Positions 48,197-56,333 of a DNA stretch of 62,374 bases are shown one piece after another (the stretch's first letter is position 1; each line of letters starts with the position of its first letter). This stretch comes from Caulobacteraceae bacterium (lineage in GTDB: Bacteria; Pseudomonadota; Alphaproteobacteria; Caulobacterales; Caulobacteraceae), in contig CANJXI010000011.1 of assembly GCA_947478785.1 (NCBI GenBank), positions 1 to 62,374 of the forward strand. The letters are read 5' to 3'. The notes below the pieces were generated by a model. That model was not told the DNA's origin and did not search any database. It was given only the letters and a program-made list of their open reading frames with translations. The position numbers were made by a program, and so were the translations under genes.

Positions 48197-49012
48197 CTAG
48201 TTGAGCTGCAGCCGTATGCGTTCGCGTTGCGCCCGGGCGGCGAGCGCCGCGCCGCCGTCGAGCGCGGTGGCCCGCGCCAGGGCCTCCAGCGAGCCGGCCA
48301 TGGCGCCCTGGCCTTCGCGGGCGGCGGCGACGTCGAGCCAGGGGCGGTGGTCGCCGGGGTCAAGCAGGGCGCGGCGGAGCGCGGCGCGCTCGGCCCTGGG
48401 GAAGTCGCGGACCTGGATGGCGCGGGCGTAGATGTTGTTCTGCAGCCGCATCAGGACGGCCCGGTCGCTGACCGGCGCCATCAGCCGGTCCAGCCGGTCG
48501 GCGACATTGGGGGTGAGGCCCGCGTGGAGCGCCCGGCGGGTCAGCTCGGACGGCAGCACCACCCGGCCCTCAGAGAATGGGTCGAGCGCGAGGGGCCCTT
48601 CCTCGGTTTCGATGCGGAGCAGGAAGTGGCCCGGGAAATCGACGCCGCGCAGCGTCAGGCCGCACTGGCGGGCCACGTGCAGGTAGAGGATCCCCAGGGC
48701 CACCGGCAGGCCCTTGCGCCGCTCGATGACCGCCAGGATGTCGGCGTTGTCGGGGTCCTCGTAGGTGAGGTAGTCGCCGTTCAGCCGCAGGTCGCCGGCC
48801 ATGGCCTCGGCCAGCGCCTCCTCGGCGCTTTCCTGTTTCAGGCGCTGAACCAGATGGGCGACTCCGGCGGCGCCCAGGTCGCGGGCGGCCTGCGGGTCGC
48901 GGCTGGGGTCCTCATGGATGGCGCAGGCGATGGCGGCTTCCAGCAGGGGGAAGTCCGCGTCGGCGGCAGTCCCGGCGTCCAGCAGCGCAGTCTCAGCCTC
49001 CTCGCGGCCCAT
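48197..49012 (-). CDS. SirB1-family transglutaminase-like protein
   Basis: The 271-residue protein shows the SirB1/Transglut_core2 core: DPDNADILAVIERRKGLPVA, ILYLHVARQCGLTLRGVDFP and GHFLLRIE. It lacks a clear catalytic Cys-His-Asp triad in that core, as usual for SirB1 members. TPR-like helices close the protein. Function is unknown. It lies nine bases downstream of yraN, which suggests one operon. Confidence 0.88.
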   Translation of the reverse strand: MGREEAETALLDAGTAADADFPLLEAAIACAIHEDPSRDPQAARDLGAAGVAHLVQRLKQESAEEALAEAMAGDLRLNGDYLTYEDPDNADILAVIERRKGLPVALGILYLHVARQCGLTLRGVDFPGHFLLRIETEEGPLALDPFSEGRVVLPSELTRRALHAGLTPNVADRLDRLMAPVSDRAVLMRLQNNIYARAIQVRDFPRAERAALRRALLDPGDHRPWLDVAAAREGQGAMAGSLEALARATALDGGAALAARAQRERIRLQLN

Positions 49013-49021
49013 GGGTCCCCC

Positions 49022-49396
49022 TTAGCCTCCCTTCCAGGCGTCGGGAATATGCCTAGGAAGCTGGCCGGGCGCGAGGGCAATCAGGTCGAGGCGAACGGTC
49101 GCGCCCCGGAGCGCCGGCCGGCTGGCGGCGAGGCCCGCGCCGGCGCGCCGCAGCCGGTCGCGCTGGTCGGCTCGGACGGCTTCCAGGGCCGCCAGCAGGC
49201 TCGCGCGCCGTTTGACCTCGACCACCGCCAGCACGCGCCCGCGCTTGGCGAGCAGGTCGATCTCGCCCTGCGGGGTCTTCAGCCGGAAGCCCAGGATGCG
49301 GTAGCCCTTGGCCAGCAGCCAGAGCGCGGCCACCACCTCGCCCCGGCGGCCAGAGAGGCGCGCCGCGGCGCCGCGGGCCTGGCGCGCGCCGCTCAT
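49022..49396 (-). CDS. yraN: YraN-family (UPF0102) endonuclease-fold protein
   Basis: This 124-residue protein has the nuclease-like core GYRILGFRLKTPQGEIDLLAKRG followed by LAVVEVKRRASLLAALEAV, with the acidic and Glu-x-Lys residues of a PD-(D/E)xK fold. Activity has not been firmly shown for the family. It overlaps rsmI by four bases (ATGA), the usual rsmI-yraN arrangement. Confidence 0.95.
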   Translation of the reverse strand: MSGARQARGAAARLSGRRGEVVAALWLLAKGYRILGFRLKTPQGEIDLLAKRGRVLAVVEVKRRASLLAALEAVRADQRDRLRRAGAGLAASRPALRGATVRLDLIALAPGQLPRHIPDAWKGG

Positions 49397-50262
49397 CGTT
49401 CCGCCCGCATGGCCATGGCCCGCTGGTAGACGTCGCGCCGCGAAAGGCCCAGCGCCTTAGCCACCTCGGCGGCCGCGTCGGCCGGGCGCAGCCGCTTGAG
49501 CGCGTCGGCCAGCGCGGTGTCGATGTCTTGCACGCTGGCCTCGGCCTCCAGTCCGGGCCCGACCAGAATGACGATCTCGCCCTTGGGGGCGTCGAGCCTG
49601 GGATCGGCGGCCAGGGCGCCGAGCGGGCCGCGGTAGAGGGTCTCGTAGAGCTTGGTCAATTCGCGGGCGACGACGGCCTCCCGCTCGCCCAGCACGGCGG
49701 CCATGTCGGCCAGGCTGGCGGCCAGCCGCGACCCGCCCTCGAAGAACACCAGGGTGGCGCGGATCGGGGCGAGTTCCTCCAGGAAGGTGCGGCGCGCGGC
49801 GCTCTTGGGCGGCGGGAACCCCGCGAACAGGAAGCGGTCGGTGGGCAGGCCCGCCGCCGACAGGCCCGCCAGCAGGGCCGAGGGGCCCGGGATCGGGAAG
49901 ACCGGATAGCCCTCGGCGGCGGCTTCCTTGACCAGGCGATAGCCGGGGTCGGAAACCAGCGGGGTGCCGGCGTCGGAGACCAGGGCCACGGCCTTGCCCT
50001 CGGCGAGGGCGGCCAGGGCCTTGGGCCGGGCGCGCTCGGCGCCGTGCTCGTCATAGCGTTCCAGCCTGGCCGACAGGCCGTAGGCGCCCAGCAGCTTGCC
50101 GGCCACCCGGGTGTCCTCGGCCAGCACCAGGTCGCAGGCGTTCAGCACGTCCAGCGCCCGCAGGGTGATGTCGCGCAGGTTGCCGATCGGTGTGGCGACC
50201 ACATAGAGCCCGGGCGCCAGGGGGGCGTCGTCGAGGGCGGGGGTCGGGGGGCGGGGAGCCAT
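49393..50262 (-). CDS. rsmI: 16S rRNA (cytidine-1402-2'-O)-methyltransferase
   Basis: RsmI uses SAM to methylate C1402 in the ribosomal decoding centre. The 289-residue protein has LYVVATPIGNLRDITLRAL, LVLAEDTRVAG, GKAVALVSDAGTPLVSDPGY and PIPGPSALLAGLSAAGLPT, all diagnostic. ATG 50262 is preferred; ATG 50322 in frame would add 20 residues. It overlaps yraN by four bases. Confidence 0.95.
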   Translation of the reverse strand: MAPRPPTPALDDAPLAPGLYVVATPIGNLRDITLRALDVLNACDLVLAEDTRVAGKLLGAYGLSARLERYDEHGAERARPKALAALAEGKAVALVSDAGTPLVSDPGYRLVKEAAAEGYPVFPIPGPSALLAGLSAAGLPTDRFLFAGFPPPKSAARRTFLEELAPIRATLVFFEGGSRLAASLADMAAVLGEREAVVARELTKLYETLYRGPLGALAADPRLDAPKGEIVILVGPGLEAEASVQDIDTALADALKRLRPADAAAEVAKALGLSRRDVYQRAMAMRAER

Positions 50263-50354
50263 GGCGGAGGGTTCGCCGGTTGGGGGCGAGAAGGCAAGGG
50301 TGGTGCGCGTAGACGGGGACATTGGGTCAATCCCACCGGTCCCTGGCGGCGGCT

Positions 50355-51503
50355 CTAGATCGCCAGTTCGCTGGTCAGGCGATCGAGCACAAGGCGGCCG
50401 GCGGGGGTGGCCCGCAGGCGCTCGGGGTCGTCGTGCAGGAGTCCGAGGGCGACGAGGTCGGCAATCCTGGCGGGGGGAATTTCCAGGGCGGCGACGTCGG
50501 CGAGCAGCACGCCTTCGGTGATGCGCAGGCCGCTGAGCAGGCGCTCCTCGGCCGTTTCGACGGGGCTGAGCGCTTGGCGGCTGACGGCGCCGGCCGCGAC
50601 GCTTGAGATGTAGTCGGCGGGGCGGGCGGGGGCCTCGGCAGCGTGGCGGACGCCGGCCAGGGTGAGGCGGCCGTGCGCGCCCGGCCCCGCGCCGACGTAA
50701 TCCTGGCCTCGCCAGTAGACGAGGTTGTGGCGCGAGCGGGCGGCGGGGCCGCGGGCGTGGTTGGAGACCTCGTAGGCCTCGAACCCGCGCGCCCCCAGCA
50801 CCGCCTGGGTGGTGTCGAAGAGGGCCGCGCCCTGGTCGGCGTCTGGGGGCGTGAAGGCGCCTCGGCGCACGGCGCGGTCGAAGGCGGTGCCGGCCTCGAT
50901 GGTCAGCTGGTAGGGCGAGATGTGTTCGGCCCCCAGGCCGACGGCGCGGGCCAACTCTTCGCCCCAGGCGGCGGGCGTCTGGCCGGGACGGGCGTAGATC
51001 AGGTCGACCGAGAGTCGCGGGAAGGTCCGCGCGGCGGTCTCAGTGGCGCGGATCGCGGTGGCGGCGTCGTGGTTGCGCCCGAGGAAAGCCAGCGCCTGGT
51101 CCTCAAGCGACTGCAGGCCCAGCGACAGGCGGTTGACGCCGGCCGCCGCGAAGGCCGCGAAGCGGGCGGCCTCAGCGTCGGTGGGGTTCGCTTCAAGGGT
51201 GACCTCAAGGTCGGGCCCGGCCGTCCATAGCCGGCGGGCGGCGGCCACGATCTCGGCGGCCCAGGCCGGGTCCATCAGCGACGGTGTGCCGCCACCCAGG
51301 AATACGGAGACGAGCCGCCGGGGTCCGGTGAGCGTGGCCTGGGCCTCCAGGTCGGCGACGATGGCGCGGGCCAGCGCGGCGGGCTCGTCGCCGCCCCGGT
51401 CCTTGAAGACGTTGAAGTCGCAGTAGGGGCAGATGCGCGCGCAGTAGGGCCAATGGACGTAGACGCCGAGGTCGGGCCCCCGTGGGGTCGGCAAGTCCTT
51501 CAC
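50355..51503 (-). CDS. hemW: Radical-SAM heme chaperone HemW
   Basis: The 382-residue protein starts with GTG 51503 inside the rdgB stop (GTGA, four-base overlap). It has [20 protein letters not shown] with the CxxxCxxC cluster, [11 protein letters not shown], and the C-terminal HemN-like domain. It lacks the HemN N-terminal extension. HemW binds heme and passes it to respiratory enzymes rather than oxidising coproporphyrinogen. The pair rdgB-hemW is a widespread order, usually with rph upstream; here rph is separated by an island. Confidence 0.94.
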   Translation of the reverse strand: MKDLPTPRGPDLGVYVHWPYCARICPYCDFNVFKDRGGDEPAALARAIVADLEAQATLTGPRRLVSVFLGGGTPSLMDPAWAAEIVAAARRLWTAGPDLEVTLEANPTDAEAARFAAFAAAGVNRLSLGLQSLEDQALAFLGRNHDAATAIRATETAARTFPRLSVDLIYARPGQTPAAWGEELARAVGLGAEHISPYQLTIEAGTAFDRAVRRGAFTPPDADQGAALFDTTQAVLGARGFEAYEVSNHARGPAARSRHNLVYWRGQDYVGAGPGAHGRLTLAGVRHAAEAPARPADYISSVAAGAVSRQALSPVETAEERLLSGLRITEGVLLADVAALEIPPARIADLVALGLLHDDPERLRATPAGRLVLDRLTSELAI

Positions 51504-52099
51504 CAAAGCGCGGCCTTGAGTTTCGCGAAGGCCCGCGCCCGGTGGCTCATGGCGTCCTTGGCCGCGGGGTCCATCTCGCCGAAGGTCTGGGCGCCGCCTT
51601 CGGGCGTGAAGATCGGATCGTAGCCGAAACCCCGCTCGCCGCGTGGCGGGAAGGTGAGCGTCCCGTCGATACGGCCCTCCACCACCACGGCGGGCCCATC
51701 GGGCCAGGCGATGGCCAGCGCACAGGAGAACCAAGCGGACAGGTCCTCCGATCCGCTCTCCTCCAGCCGCTCCTCGACCTTGCGCATGGCGGCCATGAAG
51801 TCGCGCCCGGGGCCGGCCCAGCGGGCGGAATAGATGCCGGGGGCGCCGTCCAGGGCGGCGACGGAGAGCCCGGAATCGTCGGCCAGCGCCGGGAGGCCGC
51901 TGGCCTCGGCGGCGGCGCGGGCCTTGAGCAGGGCGTTGCCGACGAAGGTCGATTCGGTCTCTTCCGGCTCGGCAAGGCCGAGCTCGCCCGCGGTCACCAG
52001 CTGGAAGCGGTTCTCCAGGATCTCGGCCAGTTCGCGCGCCTTGCCGGCGTTGTGGGTGGCCACCACCAGGCGCGCGCCGGGCTCCAGCGTCAGGGCCAT
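51500..52099 (-). CDS. rdgB: XTP/dITP diphosphatase
   Basis: RdgB removes XTP and ITP-type nucleotides and so protects DNA from damage. The 199-residue protein has [18 protein letters not shown], the active-site patch [25 protein letters not shown], and [12 protein letters not shown], all characteristic. It is followed with a four-base overlap by hemW. Upstream at 52100-52291 the DNA is unusually AT-rich. Confidence 0.96.
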   Translation of the reverse strand: MALTLEPGARLVVATHNAGKARELAEILENRFQLVTAGELGLAEPEETESTFVGNALLKARAAAEASGLPALADDSGLSVAALDGAPGIYSARWAGPGRDFMAAMRKVEERLEESGSEDLSAWFSCALAIAWPDGPAVVVEGRIDGTLTFPPRGERGFGYDPIFTPEGGAQTFGEMDPAAKDAMSHRARAFAKLKAALW

Positions 52100-52150
52100 C
52101 TCGTCCAGGTCCTCGTTGCGAAGGCCGCGACCATAGGCGTCCGGCTCGGC

Positions 52151-52166
52151 TGTTGCATTGCGAAAG
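52151..52166. promoter_or_regulatory. TGYTGCAYYGC motif in an AT-rich gap (putative operator)
   Basis: TGTTGCATTGCGAAAG shares the word TGYTGCAYYGC, followed by AAG three bases on, with the inner inverted-repeat arm at 53340-53353. Both stand upstream of a 35-aa ORF. The TGC-N3-GC core is reminiscent of PhaR/phasin-type sites; that is inference. The surrounding 52100-52291 also has TCAATAT/ATATTGA inverted words (52181-52187 and 52214-52220). Confidence 0.35.
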
Positions 52167-52291
52167 TTTAATATCGTTACTCAATATTCATTTGATCGAA
52201 AAGCGATGTGGCCATATTGAATACCGACATGGAGACGGGTTCACCGCCTCACCCACCAGCCGCCCGGCGGCACGACCAAAAGGACAAGACC

Positions 52292-52399
52292 ATGGCCACC
52301 TCGCTGATGAAGACCCTCGACCGGATGCTGCTCTCCTTCTTCCTCATCATGGCCGCCACGCCGGTCCTGGCGCTCGCCGCCAGCGGCGCGATCTACTAG
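52292..52399 (+). CDS. Small hydrophobic protein, 35 aa
   Basis: ATG 52292 follows AAAAGGACAAGACC, a fair ribosome-binding site. The product begins MATSLMKTLDRMLLSFFLIM and continues with a hydrophobic stretch to ASGAIY, one membrane span. It is too short for family recognition. It opens the small island between rdgB and rph. Confidence 0.45.
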   Translation: MATSLMKTLDRMLLSFFLIMAATPVLALAASGAIY

Positions 52400-52481
52400 G
52401 CTCCGCCGCATGGATTTCGACCAAGCCGTCCGTTGCGCCAAGGCGCCGCGGGCGGTTCGCGGCGTTGGAGGGGTCTAAGAC

Positions 52482-53006
52482 ATGCGCGCGCTCGGGCCGG
52501 GCTCGGTGTCCAGCTTCCTGAAGGTGATCCTGGACGTGGTCTATTTCGCCCTGTGGATCGCGCTCGCCGCCCTGGCGCTGGCCGTGCTGGCGGCGCTGCT
52601 GTTCAGCTTCAATCCCGACCTCTTCCCGCGCGTGATGTCCACCGACGCGGCCCAGGTGGCCAGCAAGGGGCCGCTGCTGGCGCTGATGCTGCTGGCCTAT
52701 GCGATGTCGGTGGCGGGCGTGCTGGTGATCTTCGACCGGCTGCGGCGGATCTTCATGACACTGACCGCCGGCGACCCGTTCCACCCCGACAACGTCAACC
52801 GCCTGCGCCTGATCGGGCTGATGCTGGCGGCGCTGGAAGTCGGCCGTTATGTGATCTGGGGCCTGGGGCCGTTGATGCCCTGGATCAAGCGGGCGCAGCC
52901 CAACTTCAACCTCACCGCCTGGTTCTCCGTCCTGGTGGTGTTCGTGCTGGCCGAGGTGTTCCGCGAAGGCGCCCGGCTCAGGCGCGAAGCCGAACTGACG
53001 ATCTAG
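52482..53006 (+). CDS. DUF2975 membrane protein
   Basis: The 174-residue protein has four membrane segments: about residues 12-40 (VILDVVYFALWIALAALALA), 65-85, 115-130 and 145-165. Between the second and third is FDRLRRIFMTLTAGDPFHPDNVNRLR, the DUF2975 signature. In many bacteria DUF2975 proteins are encoded directly before a small Xre/YozG-like regulator, exactly as here; the pair is thought to form a membrane sensor or regulator, but its stimulus is unknown. Confidence 0.88.
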   Translation: MRALGPGSVSSFLKVILDVVYFALWIALAALALAVLAALLFSFNPDLFPRVMSTDAAQVASKGPLLALMLLAYAMSVAGVLVIFDRLRRIFMTLTAGDPFHPDNVNRLRLIGLMLAALEVGRYVIWGLGPLMPWIKRAQPNFNLTAWFSVLVVFVLAEVFREGARLRREAELTI

Positions 53007-53014
53007 GCGCCCGC

Positions 53015-53242
53015 ATGCCCATCCGCGTCCATCTCGACCGCGTGCTGCTGGAGCGGCGCATGTCGCTCACCGAACTCGCCGACCGGGTCGGCGTGACCAT
53101 CGCCAACCTGTCGATCCTGAAGACCGGCAAGGCGCGCGCGGTGCGGTTCTCGACGCTGGCGGCGCTCTGCCGCGAACTGGAGTGCCAGCCGGGTGACCTG
53201 CTGGTCTACGAGGCGGGCCCCCGGAGACGAGCTTCCGGATGA
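53015..53242 (+). CDS. XRE/YozG-like transcriptional regulator
   Basis: This 75-residue protein is almost only a helix-turn-helix: IRVHLDRVLLERRMSLTELA then DRVGVTIANLSILKTGKA and FSTLAALCRELECQPGDLLVY. It follows DUF2975 after eight bases. The YozG-type group partners a membrane protein; I infer that it regulates its own promoter or genes in this island. Confidence 0.9.
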   Translation: MPIRVHLDRVLLERRMSLTELADRVGVTIANLSILKTGKARAVRFSTLAALCRELECQPGDLLVYEAGPRRRASG

Positions 53243-53260
53243 CGAGGACGGCTGAGCTTG

Positions 53261-53353
53261 GTGCGGTGCAGCATCGCGGCCTGGGGCGGATGCTCAAACC
53301 TTGCAGGGAACACGGAAAATTCCTATGTGCGACGCAACAATGCTGCACCGCAC
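53261..53353. repeat. 14-bp inverted repeat flanking 65 bases before a 35-aa ORF
   Basis: GTGCGGTGCAGCAT (53261-53274) and its exact reverse complement ATGCTGCACCGCAC (53340-53353) flank 65 bases. With one bulged base the match extends to AAGG/CTTG on the outside. The right arm is followed at once by AAGGAG, the ribosome-binding site of the ORF at 53366. It could be an mRNA stem, paired operators, or a remnant of a small mobile element. Confidence 0.7.
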
Positions 53354-53365
53354 AAGGAGACCCTC

Positions 53366-53473
53366 ATGACCGCCGCAATCCGCCGCTTGTTCGACGCCGT
53401 CATCGATCCGCTGGCCCGTGAAGTCGAACGCCTGCCGCCGCAGGCGCTGCGTCACTTCTTCGGGGCGTTCTAG
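53366..53473 (+). CDS. Short ORF, 35 aa, with strong ribosome-binding site
   Basis: ATG 53366 follows AAGGAGACCCTC, one of the clearest ribosome sites in the window. The product starts MTAAIRRLFDAVIDPLAREV and ends LPPQALRHFFGAF; the middle can form an amphipathic helix. No family is recognised. The inverted repeat at 53261-53353 covers its leader. Confidence 0.5.
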   Translation: MTAAIRRLFDAVIDPLAREVERLPPQALRHFFGAF

Positions 53474-53487
53474 AGCCAGATTGGAGT

Positions 53488-53643
53488 CCCTTCTCCCCTT
53501 GTGGGAGAAGGTGGCCTCCATCGGAGGTCGGATGAGGGGTCGAAAGTCCCTTCAGTCGTATCCTCAAGATCGCACGGAGAACCGAGAGAGACCCCTCATC
53601 CGTCAGCTTCGCCGACACCTTCTCCCGCAAAGGGGAGAAGGGG
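53488..53643. repeat. Inverted pair of CCCTTCTCCCC repeats
   Basis: Two arms of about 54 bases face each other: 53488-53541 (CCCTTCTCCCCTTGTGGGAG at its start, GATGAGGGGTC at its end) and 53590-53643 in reverse orientation (GACCCCTCATCC ... GTCAGCTTCGCCGAC ... GGGGAGAAGGGG). Each arm can fold into a hairpin by itself, and the two together form a longer one. It lies between the convergent 35-aa ORF and rph. The element near dnaN has the related word GTCAGCTTCGCTGAC. Confidence 0.8.
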
Positions 53644-54363
53644 CTATGCGCCGCCGACCGCCTGGCGCTGGAGGATGCAGAGTTCGCCGATGCCCTTGCG
53701 GGCCAGCGAGAACAGCGCCTCGAATTCGCCTTCCGAGAAGCCGCGCTTCTCGCCGGTGGCCTGGATCTCGACGATGTCGCCCTTGCCGGTCAGCACGAAG
53801 TTGGCGTCGGCCTCGGCGTTGGAGTCCTCCTCGTAGTCGAGGTCGAGCACCGGCGTTCCGTTGAACACGCCGCAGCTGATCGCCGCCACCTGGTCGAGGA
53901 TCGGGTCGGTGGTGATCAGGCCCTCGTCCAGCAGGTACTTCGTGGCCAGCCGCAGCGCCACCCAGGCGCCGGTGACCGAGGCCGTCCGCGTGCCGCCGTC
54001 GGCCTGGATGACGTCGCAGTCGATGGAGATCTGGCGCTCGCCCAGCGCCTTGAGGTCGACGATGGCCCGCATGGAGCGGCCGATCAGCCGCTGGATCTCC
54101 TGGGTGCGGCCCGACTGCTTGCCCTGGGCGGCCTCGCGGCGGCCGCGCGTGTGGGTGGCGCGGGGCAGCATGCCGTATTCGGCGGTCACCCAGCCCTGGC
54201 CCTTGCCGCGCAGGAAGCCGGGGACGCCCTCCTCCAGGCTGGCGGTCACCAGCACCCTGGTGTGGCCGAAGCCGATCAGGCAGGAGCCTTCGGCGTAGCG
54301 GTTGACGCCGGTCTCGAGCGTCACGGTGCGCAGCACATCGGCCAGGCGTTCGGAGGGGCGCAT
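53644..54363 (-). CDS. rph: Ribonuclease PH
   Basis: Rph phosphorolytically trims tRNA 3' ends. The 239-residue protein has the family start [21 protein letters not shown] then [21 protein letters not shown], the conserved [17 protein letters not shown] and [20 protein letters not shown]. It is divergent from hrcA-grpE. The usual downstream partners rdgB and hemW are present but about 1.5 kb away across the island. Confidence 0.97.
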   Translation of the reverse strand: MRPSERLADVLRTVTLETGVNRYAEGSCLIGFGHTRVLVTASLEEGVPGFLRGKGQGWVTAEYGMLPRATHTRGRREAAQGKQSGRTQEIQRLIGRSMRAIVDLKALGERQISIDCDVIQADGGTRTASVTGAWVALRLATKYLLDEGLITTDPILDQVAAISCGVFNGTPVLDLDYEEDSNAEADANFVLTGKGDIVEIQATGEKRGFSEGEFEALFSLARKGIGELCILQRQAVGGA

Positions 54364-54480
54364 GTTTGGGGAACTCCAGGGTCTCTCCGGCGCTTGCGCC
54401 GAAAGTGGCCGCGCTTATCCTAGATCGCCACGGCCCCGTCCATGGGCGCACGTCAAACAAGTCACCGCCACAGGGCCCCC

Positions 54481-55548
54481 GTGACCACACCCCTCTTCGC
54501 CAGCGGCCCGTCCCTCACCGAACTCGACGAGCGGGCGCGCGACATCTTCCGGCGCATCGTCGAGAGCTATCTGGAGACCGGCGAGCCGGTGGGTTCCCGC
54601 ACACTCTCCAAGGGCGGGCTGCCGCTGTCGCCGGCCTCGATCCGCAACACCATGCAGGACCTGACCCAGCTGGGCCTGCTGGGCGCGCCGCACGTCAGCG
54701 CGGGAAGGTTGCCGACGCACGCGGGCCTGCGCCTCTTCGTCGACGGCCTGCTGGAAGTGGGCGACGTGGGCGAGGACGAGCGGCGGACCATCGAGGCGCG
54801 GCTGCGCGCCCACGGCCGCAACTTCGACGACGCGCTCAACGAGGCCAGCGCCATCCTGTCGGGCCTGGCCGGCGGGGCGGGCGTCGTGGTCACCCCGATC
54901 CGCGACGCCGGCGTCAAGCATGTGGAGTTCGTCTCCCTGGGCGCGGAGCGGACGCTGGCCGTCATGGTCTTCGCCGACGGCACGGTGGAGAACCGGCTGA
55001 TCCGGCTGCCGGCCGGGGTCACGCCGTCGGCGCTGATCGAGGCCTCGAACTTCCTGAACGCCCGCCTGCGCGGCCGGACCCTGGTGGAGGCCCGGGTCGA
55101 CCTGCGGGCAGACCTCGACCAGGCGCGCCGCGAGCTGGACGAGACCGCCGCCCGCCTGGTCGAGGGCGGACTGGCCGCCTGGGGCGGCGGCGAGGCGGAG
55201 GACCGGGCGCTGATCGTGCGCGGCCGGGCCAACCTGCTGGACGAGGCCCAGGCCAACGACGACCTGGAGCGGGTGCGCTCGCTGTTCGAGGACCTGGAGC
55301 AGAAGGAGCAGCTGATCTCCCTGCTGGACGGGGTCCGCGAGGGCCAGGGCGTGCGCATCTTCATCGGGGCCGAGACCAAGCTCTTTTCGCTTTCGGGTTC
55401 CGCCGTGATCGCCGCGCCCTATATGACGGGCTCCCAGCGGGTGCTGGGCGCGATCGGCGTGATCGGGCCCGCCCGCCTGAACTATGCGCGGATCATTCCG
55501 TTGGTGGATTACACGGCCCGCGTGCTGGGCCAGGTGATGAACAGTTAG
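54481..55548 (+). CDS. hrcA: Heat-inducible transcription repressor HrcA
   Basis: HrcA represses groESL and sometimes dnaK through CIRCE sites. The 355-residue protein is best started at GTG 54481 ([28 protein letters not shown]). It has the winged-helix ([20 protein letters not shown]), the HrcA core with [19 protein letters not shown] at the end. No CIRCE element (TTAGCACTC-N9-GAGTGCTAA) was found in this window, so the regulated promoters lie elsewhere. It is 19 bases before grpE. Confidence 0.95.
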   Translation: MTTPLFASGPSLTELDERARDIFRRIVESYLETGEPVGSRTLSKGGLPLSPASIRNTMQDLTQLGLLGAPHVSAGRLPTHAGLRLFVDGLLEVGDVGEDERRTIEARLRAHGRNFDDALNEASAILSGLAGGAGVVVTPIRDAGVKHVEFVSLGAERTLAVMVFADGTVENRLIRLPAGVTPSALIEASNFLNARLRGRTLVEARVDLRADLDQARRELDETAARLVEGGLAAWGGGEAEDRALIVRGRANLLDEAQANDDLERVRSLFEDLEQKEQLISLLDGVREGQGVRIFIGAETKLFSLSGSAVIAAPYMTGSQRVLGAIGVIGPARLNYARIIPLVDYTARVLGQVMNS

Positions 55549-55567
55549 AAGAGACCAAGAAGAACCG

Positions 55568-56200
55568 ATGTCCGAAGATCAGACGCCCCCCGCCGGCCAC
55601 GACGCCGCCGACGAATTCCTCGCCGACGCCGCCGAGGCCGAGATCGCCGCCCTGAAGGCGGAGGCCGCGGGCCTGAAGGAACAGGCGCTGCGCTACGCCG
55701 CGGAGGCCGAGAACACCAAGCGCCGCGCCGAGCGCGAGATGAACGACGCGCGCGCCTACGCCATCCAGAAGTTCGCCCGCGACCTGCTGGGCGTGGCCGA
55801 CATCCTCGACCGGGCCATGGCCGCCGCGCCCGCCGAAAGCGCCGACCCCGCGATCAAGAACTTCGTGGTCGGCATCGAGATGACCGGCAAGGAGCTGCTG
55901 GGCGCCTTCGAGCGCAATGGGCTCAAGCGCATCAGCCCGGAACGCGGCGAGAAGTTCGACCCGCACAAGCACCAGGCGATGATGGAGCAGCCCGACGCCG
56001 ACGTGCCGGCGGGCGGCGTGGTTTCCGTGATGCAGGCGGGCTACGAACTGCTGGGCCGACTCGTGCGCCCGGCCATGGTTGTGGTGGCGGCCAAGGGCGC
56101 CAGCGCACAGCCCGCTCCCGCCGCCGAGGGTGGCGCGGCCAACCCCTATGCGGCCGGCGGTGAGGACGAGGCCGGCGGCGCTGTCGACCGCCGGGCGTGA
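55568..56200 (+). CDS. grpE: Nucleotide-exchange factor GrpE
   Basis: GrpE releases ADP from DnaK. The 210-residue protein has an N-terminal coiled coil (about residues 20-65, EAEIAALKAEAAGLKEQALR), then YAAEAENTKRRAEREMNDARAYA, and a beta domain with FDPHKHQAMMEQPDADVPAG. A C-terminal Ala/Gly-rich tail follows. It is in an operon with hrcA. Confidence 0.96.
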   Translation: MSEDQTPPAGHDAADEFLADAAEAEIAALKAEAAGLKEQALRYAAEAENTKRRAEREMNDARAYAIQKFARDLLGVADILDRAMAAAPAESADPAIKNFVVGIEMTGKELLGAFERNGLKRISPERGEKFDPHKHQAMMEQPDADVPAGGVVSVMQAGYELLGRLVRPAMVVVAAKGASAQPAPAAEGGAANPYAAGGEDEAGGAVDRRA

Positions 56201-56333
56201 GAAGCCGCCTCAGCGGTTCCTTGCGCGGGCGCCCCTTCCAAGCCCCTGCAATTTCGCTAATGTCGCAAGTCCCTTCCAAGTCGGGGGGCGTGGCCGCGAA
56301 TCGCGTCCGCGCGGTGCGGTTCGGACCTGAGAC

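Noticed and set aside
52410..52478. 22-codon ORF MDFDQAVRCAKAPRAVRGVG
   Set aside because: No ribosome site and no supporting features; it probably is only the leader of the DUF2975 gene.
54364..54480. CIRCE operator before hrcA
   Set aside because: I looked for the TTAGCACTC/GAGTGCTAA inverted repeat and found none in this gap.
56201..56333. Possible origin-like features next to dnaN
   Set aside because: No DnaA boxes, no dnaA or gidA-type neighbours, and the direct repeat CCCTTCCAAG occurs only twice.
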